A DNA stretch of 64,000 bases from Sphingorhabdus contaminans (GTDB lineage Bacteria > Pseudomonadota > Alphaproteobacteria > Sphingomonadales > Sphingomonadaceae): the NCBI RefSeq assembly GCF_007280415.1, contig NZ_VKKU01000002.1, positions 558,001 through 622,000 on the forward strand. The letters are read 5' to 3'. How positions within the stretch are numbered: the first letter of the stretch is position 1; every line of letters begins with the position of its first letter. This document shows, one piece after another, positions 61,558 to 64,000 of the stretch. Position numbers and translations under genes: made by a program. The notes below the pieces were generated by a model, which was not told the DNA's origin, searched no databases, and saw nothing but the letters and a program-made list of their open reading frames with translations.

Positions 61558-62000
61558 AACGGCTTGGCCCCGACGATATCGCCTCGCTGCGTGCGCTGAA
61601 CGCGCTCTTTGCCGAGGCGTTTGAGGAACCCGACAATTATCTGGCCACCCCACCGTCGGACGCCTATCTGCAGGAACAGCTGGGAAATCCAGCCAGCATC
61701 ATTTTGGTGGCGCGCGACGGTGCGGCCATTACCGGCGGCCTTGTGGCCTATGTGCTGCCCAAATTCGAACAGGCGCGTTCGGAAATCTACATTTACGATC
61801 TGGCCGTCGCCGAGACGCACCGCCGGCGCGGCATTGCAACGGCGCTGATCGCGCAGCTCAAGGACATCGCGCGCAAGTGCGGAAGCTGGGTAATCTATGT
61901 GCAGGCCGATTATGGGGATGATCCCGCCATCGCGCTCTATACCAAGCTGGGTATCCGCGAGGATGTCATGCATTTCGATATTGCGCCTGCAGCGGAATAG
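61548..62000 (+). CDS. GNAT acetyltransferase of the AAC(3)-I aminoglycoside acetyltransferase type
   Basis: A 150-residue GNAT protein. It shares long blocks with what I recall of plasmid AAC(3)-I enzymes: [31 protein letters not shown] (acetyl-CoA pyrophosphate loop), [20 protein letters not shown] and [11 protein letters not shown]. The N-terminal 40 residues are less similar. It overlaps guaA by 10 bases on the same strand, with no transposon, cassette or attC-like structure visible, so it is a settled chromosomal gene. Real substrate unknown; it may acetylate aminoglycosides or a related metabolite. Confidence 0.88.
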   Translation: MGIERLGPDDIASLRALNALFAEAFEEPDNYLATPPSDAYLQEQLGNPASIILVARDGAAITGGLVAYVLPKFEQARSEIYIYDLAVAETHRRRGIATALIAQLKDIARKCGSWVIYVQADYGDDPAIALYTKLGIREDVMHFDIAPAAE

Positions 62001-62014
62001 GACAAGATCGCCCC

Positions 62015-62521
62015 ATGGAACAAATTGCGACACAGATCAGCGGCGGATGCCAATGCGGTGCGGTGCGCTATCATGCGACTGCCGTGCTCGACACATCGCA
62101 CATCTGCCATTGCCGGATGTGCCAGAAGGCGGTGGGCAATTTCTTCGCCGCCCTGATCGGTATCCCGCGCGATGCCTTTACCTGGACACGCGGGACGCCT
62201 GCCCTTTTCCAGAGCTCGGATCCTGTCACCCGCGGTTTCTGCCGCGATTGCGGGACGCCGCTGCTCTATGATTATGCGTCGAGCGCGCATCTAAACGTCA
62301 CCACCGGATCGCTCGACAACCCCGCCGCCTTCCCGCCGCAGGTGCAGTTCGGCGCGGAGGGGCGCATGCCCTGGTTTGGCGACCTGTCCACCCTGGCCGA
62401 CGAAGGCAGCACCGAAGACACTATGGCGGAATATGTCGGCGAAATCCGCGCCAGCAACCACCAGCATCCTGACCATGACACCGACCAGTGGCCCGACTGC
62501 CGACCTGAGGGAGGATTATAA
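62015..62521 (+). CDS. GFA family (glutathione-dependent formaldehyde-activating enzyme-like) protein
   Basis: A 168-residue protein with the GFA/CENP-V zinc fold. Zinc-binding cysteines are in GGCQCGAVRYH, ICHCRMCQKAVGNFFAA and FCRDCGTPLLYDY. The last 40 residues (EYVGEIRASNHQHPDHDTDQ) form a flexible His/Asp-rich tail. Family members bind glutathione adducts, but activity towards formaldehyde is rarely shown. It abuts purT: the stop ends at 62521 and the purT ATG is at 62522, so the pair is transcribed together. Confidence 0.88.
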   Translation: MEQIATQISGGCQCGAVRYHATAVLDTSHICHCRMCQKAVGNFFAALIGIPRDAFTWTRGTPALFQSSDPVTRGFCRDCGTPLLYDYASSAHLNVTTGSLDNPAAFPPQVQFGAEGRMPWFGDLSTLADEGSTEDTMAEYVGEIRASNHQHPDHDTDQWPDCRPEGGL

Positions 62522-63709
62522 ATGACACCAACTGCAAAAATCCTGCTGCTCGGATCGGGCGAACTGGGCCGCGAATTTGTCATCGCCGCCAAACGGCTTG
62601 GCTGCCATGTCATCGCCTGCGACAGCTATGCCGCGGCCCCCGCCATGCAGGTTGCCGACCAGTGCGAAATCTTCTCCATGCTCGATGCCGCCGCGCTGGG
62701 CGCCGCGATTGAAAAGCACCAGCCCGATTTCATCGTTCCCGAAATCGAGGCGATCCGGACCGAAATACTGGCCGATTATGAAGGCAGGGGCTTCACCGTC
62801 GTGCCCTCGGCCCGCGCCGCCCAGCTGACGATGAACCGCGACGCCATCCGCGACCTTGCCGCATCGGAACTGGGCCTCACCACATCACGATACCTCTATG
62901 CCGAAAGCCGGGAGGAACTGCACGCCGCCGTCGCCGAACTGGGCCTGCCGCTTGTCGTCAAACCCGTCATGTCCTCATCGGGCAAGGGCCAGAGCACGAT
63001 GCGCAGCGAAGCCGATATCGACGCCAGCTGGGACTATGCCGCCGCCGGCATGCGCGGCGACCGGCTGCGCGTGATTGCCGAACAATTTATCGATTTCGAT
63101 TATGAAATCACCCTGCTGACGATCCGCGCGCGCGACGGCGTCCATTTCTGCCCGCCCATCGGCCACCGGCAGGAACGCGGCGACTATCGCGAAAGCTGGC
63201 AACCCACCGCCATGTCCGCTGCGGCGTTGCAGGCGGCGCAGGATATGGCGGCCAAGGTCGTCGATGCCCTGGGCGGCTATGGCCTGTTCGGCGTCGAATT
63301 TTTCGTCAAGGGCGACAGCGTCATCTTCTCCGAACTGAGCCCGCGGCCGCACGACACCGGCATGGTGACGCTGGTGTCGCAGACATTGAACGAATTCGAT
63401 CTGCACATCCGCGCCATATTGGGCCTGCCGATTCCGGAGATCACCCTGCTCGGCGCGTCGGCCAGCGCCGTCGTCCTCGCCGACCGCGACTGCAGCGATT
63501 TCAGCATCACCGGCCTTGCCGAAGCACTAGCACTGGCCACCCCCGACACCCATGTCGACGCCCGCATCTTCAGCAAACCGGTCACCCGCCCCTACCGCCG
63601 CATGGGCGTCACGCTGGCACGGGTGACCGACGGCAACACTGACAAAGCCCGCACGATCGCCGTCGCCGCGGCGGGCAAGATTGCAATCAACTATAGCGTG
63701 CCGGAGTAA
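62522..63709 (+). CDS. purT: Formate-dependent phosphoribosylglycinamide formyltransferase
   Basis: A 395-residue ATP-grasp enzyme, the usual PurT length. The N-terminal ILLLGSGELGREFVIAAKRL, PEIEAIRTE, LPLVVKPVMSSSGKGQSTM (ATP loop) and GVEFFVKGDSVIFSELSPRP with HDTGMVTL are specific for the family; the C-terminal RPYRRMGVTLA is also typical. It uses formate and ATP to formylate GAR, an alternative to PurN. The start touches the GFA stop. Purine synthesis genes guaA and purT thus flank the acetyltransferase and GFA genes. Confidence 0.95.
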   Translation: MTPTAKILLLGSGELGREFVIAAKRLGCHVIACDSYAAAPAMQVADQCEIFSMLDAAALGAAIEKHQPDFIVPEIEAIRTEILADYEGRGFTVVPSARAAQLTMNRDAIRDLAASELGLTTSRYLYAESREELHAAVAELGLPLVVKPVMSSSGKGQSTMRSEADIDASWDYAAAGMRGDRLRVIAEQFIDFDYEITLLTIRARDGVHFCPPIGHRQERGDYRESWQPTAMSAAALQAAQDMAAKVVDALGGYGLFGVEFFVKGDSVIFSELSPRPHDTGMVTLVSQTLNEFDLHIRAILGLPIPEITLLGASASAVVLADRDCSDFSITGLAEALALATPDTHVDARIFSKPVTRPYRRMGVTLARVTDGNTDKARTIAVAAAGKIAINYSVPE

Positions 63710-64000
63710 GGGTGGCCATTTCCGGCATTCGGAAAGGCTGGAACAGGGTCCGAACCTAACCCGTTCCGCTCACAAATCGGCGCGGCGTTTGGGGATAGGT
63801 CGTGCCGGTTTTTTCGTCAGAAGAAAAAAGGGGAAGAAGGAAAAAAGAAATCCGCCCGACACACCACCCGCACCCGGCCCTTCTTTCTTTTTGCTCTTCT
63901 TTCTTCCACCCAATTCTCTGGCACTAACGGGCATTTACAGCTCCGCTGCGGAAGCCAAAGAACCAAGTGTGAGCCGGTGCCTTACCGAATGGCAGGTTTC
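63710..64000. other. Non-coding right edge with a hairpin and purine/pyrimidine tracts
   Basis: No gene is seen. GGAAC(A)GGGT pairs with ACCCGTTCC (63740-63767), without a T-tract. A 32-base all-purine run (63819-63850) is followed by pyrimidine-rich stretches at 63878-63892 and 63894-63907, which are partly complementary to it. The last 100 bases hold nothing I can name. Confidence 0.4.

Overview
The window reads as ordinary chromosome of an alphaproteobacterium of the order Sphingomonadales (Sphingopyxis/Sphingorhabdus/Sphingomonas-like; genus not resolvable by eye). The reasons are a PhyR-NepR-EcfG general stress response locus, HisKA_2/HWE sensor kinases, a large TonB-dependent receptor, the alphaproteobacterial gene order proA-nadD-rsfS-rlmH-envC-like-ctpA, and GC-rich codon use with many GTG/TTG starts placed by GGAG-type ribosome binding sites. 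I see no rRNA, tRNA, CRISPR array, prophage or intact insertion sequence.

Region 1 (1-7.3 kb) is signalling. A Crp/Fnr regulator and an operon nepR-ecfG-sensor kinase run leftward, divergent from phyR. A small four-helix protein and a convergent pair (PAS-PAS-HWE kinase and single-domain receiver) follow. Region 2 (7.4-11.1 kb) holds a fused enoyl-CoA hydratase/3-hydroxyacyl-CoA dehydrogenase, a double PilZ protein and a NarL-type regulator with an odd receiver.

Region 3 (11.2-21.2 kb) is the most accessory-looking part. A TonB-dependent receptor is divergent from a GntR/FCD regulator, which is followed by HMG-CoA-lyase-like, hydantoinase A, hydantoinase B, class III CoA-transferase and isochorismatase-like amidohydrolase genes. 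Identical palindromes TTGTATACAA lie in front of both transcription units, so the whole looks like one regulon for uptake and breakdown of an unknown N-containing (cyclic amide, imide or hydantoin-like) compound. This is my best candidate for an undescribed system. The substrate is unknown.

Region 4 (21.2-36.9 kb): two structured non-coding stretches flank a divergent EAL protein. Then come an NDUFA9-like dehydrogenase with uppP, glutamate synthase gltD and gltB with an exported DUF2059 gene between them, an Asp/Asn beta-hydroxylase, a DUF885 metallo-hydrolase and coq7.

Region 5 (36.9-44.7 kb) is envelope and housekeeping: dsbB, ctpA, a LytM/EnvC-like factor, rlmH, rsfS, nadD and proA leftward, then an M23 peptidase overlapping a bactofilin rightward.

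Region 6 (44.8-57.6 kb): glnK-amtB behind a textbook sigma-54 promoter, assorted small genes, tldD, tgt overlapping glnE, a Bcp peroxiredoxin coupled to a DUF455 ferritin-like protein, a secreted M23 peptidase and an A-type Fe-S carrier. Region 7 (57.7-64 kb): an exonuclease III, a TetR regulator beside a two-gene membrane operon with a palindromic operator, guaA overlapping a strikingly AAC(3)-I-like acetyltransferase, a GFA protein and purT. Nitrogen metabolism (gltBD, glnK-amtB, glnE) and cell-wall remodelling (uppP, three M23 proteins, bactofilin, ctpA) are over-represented.
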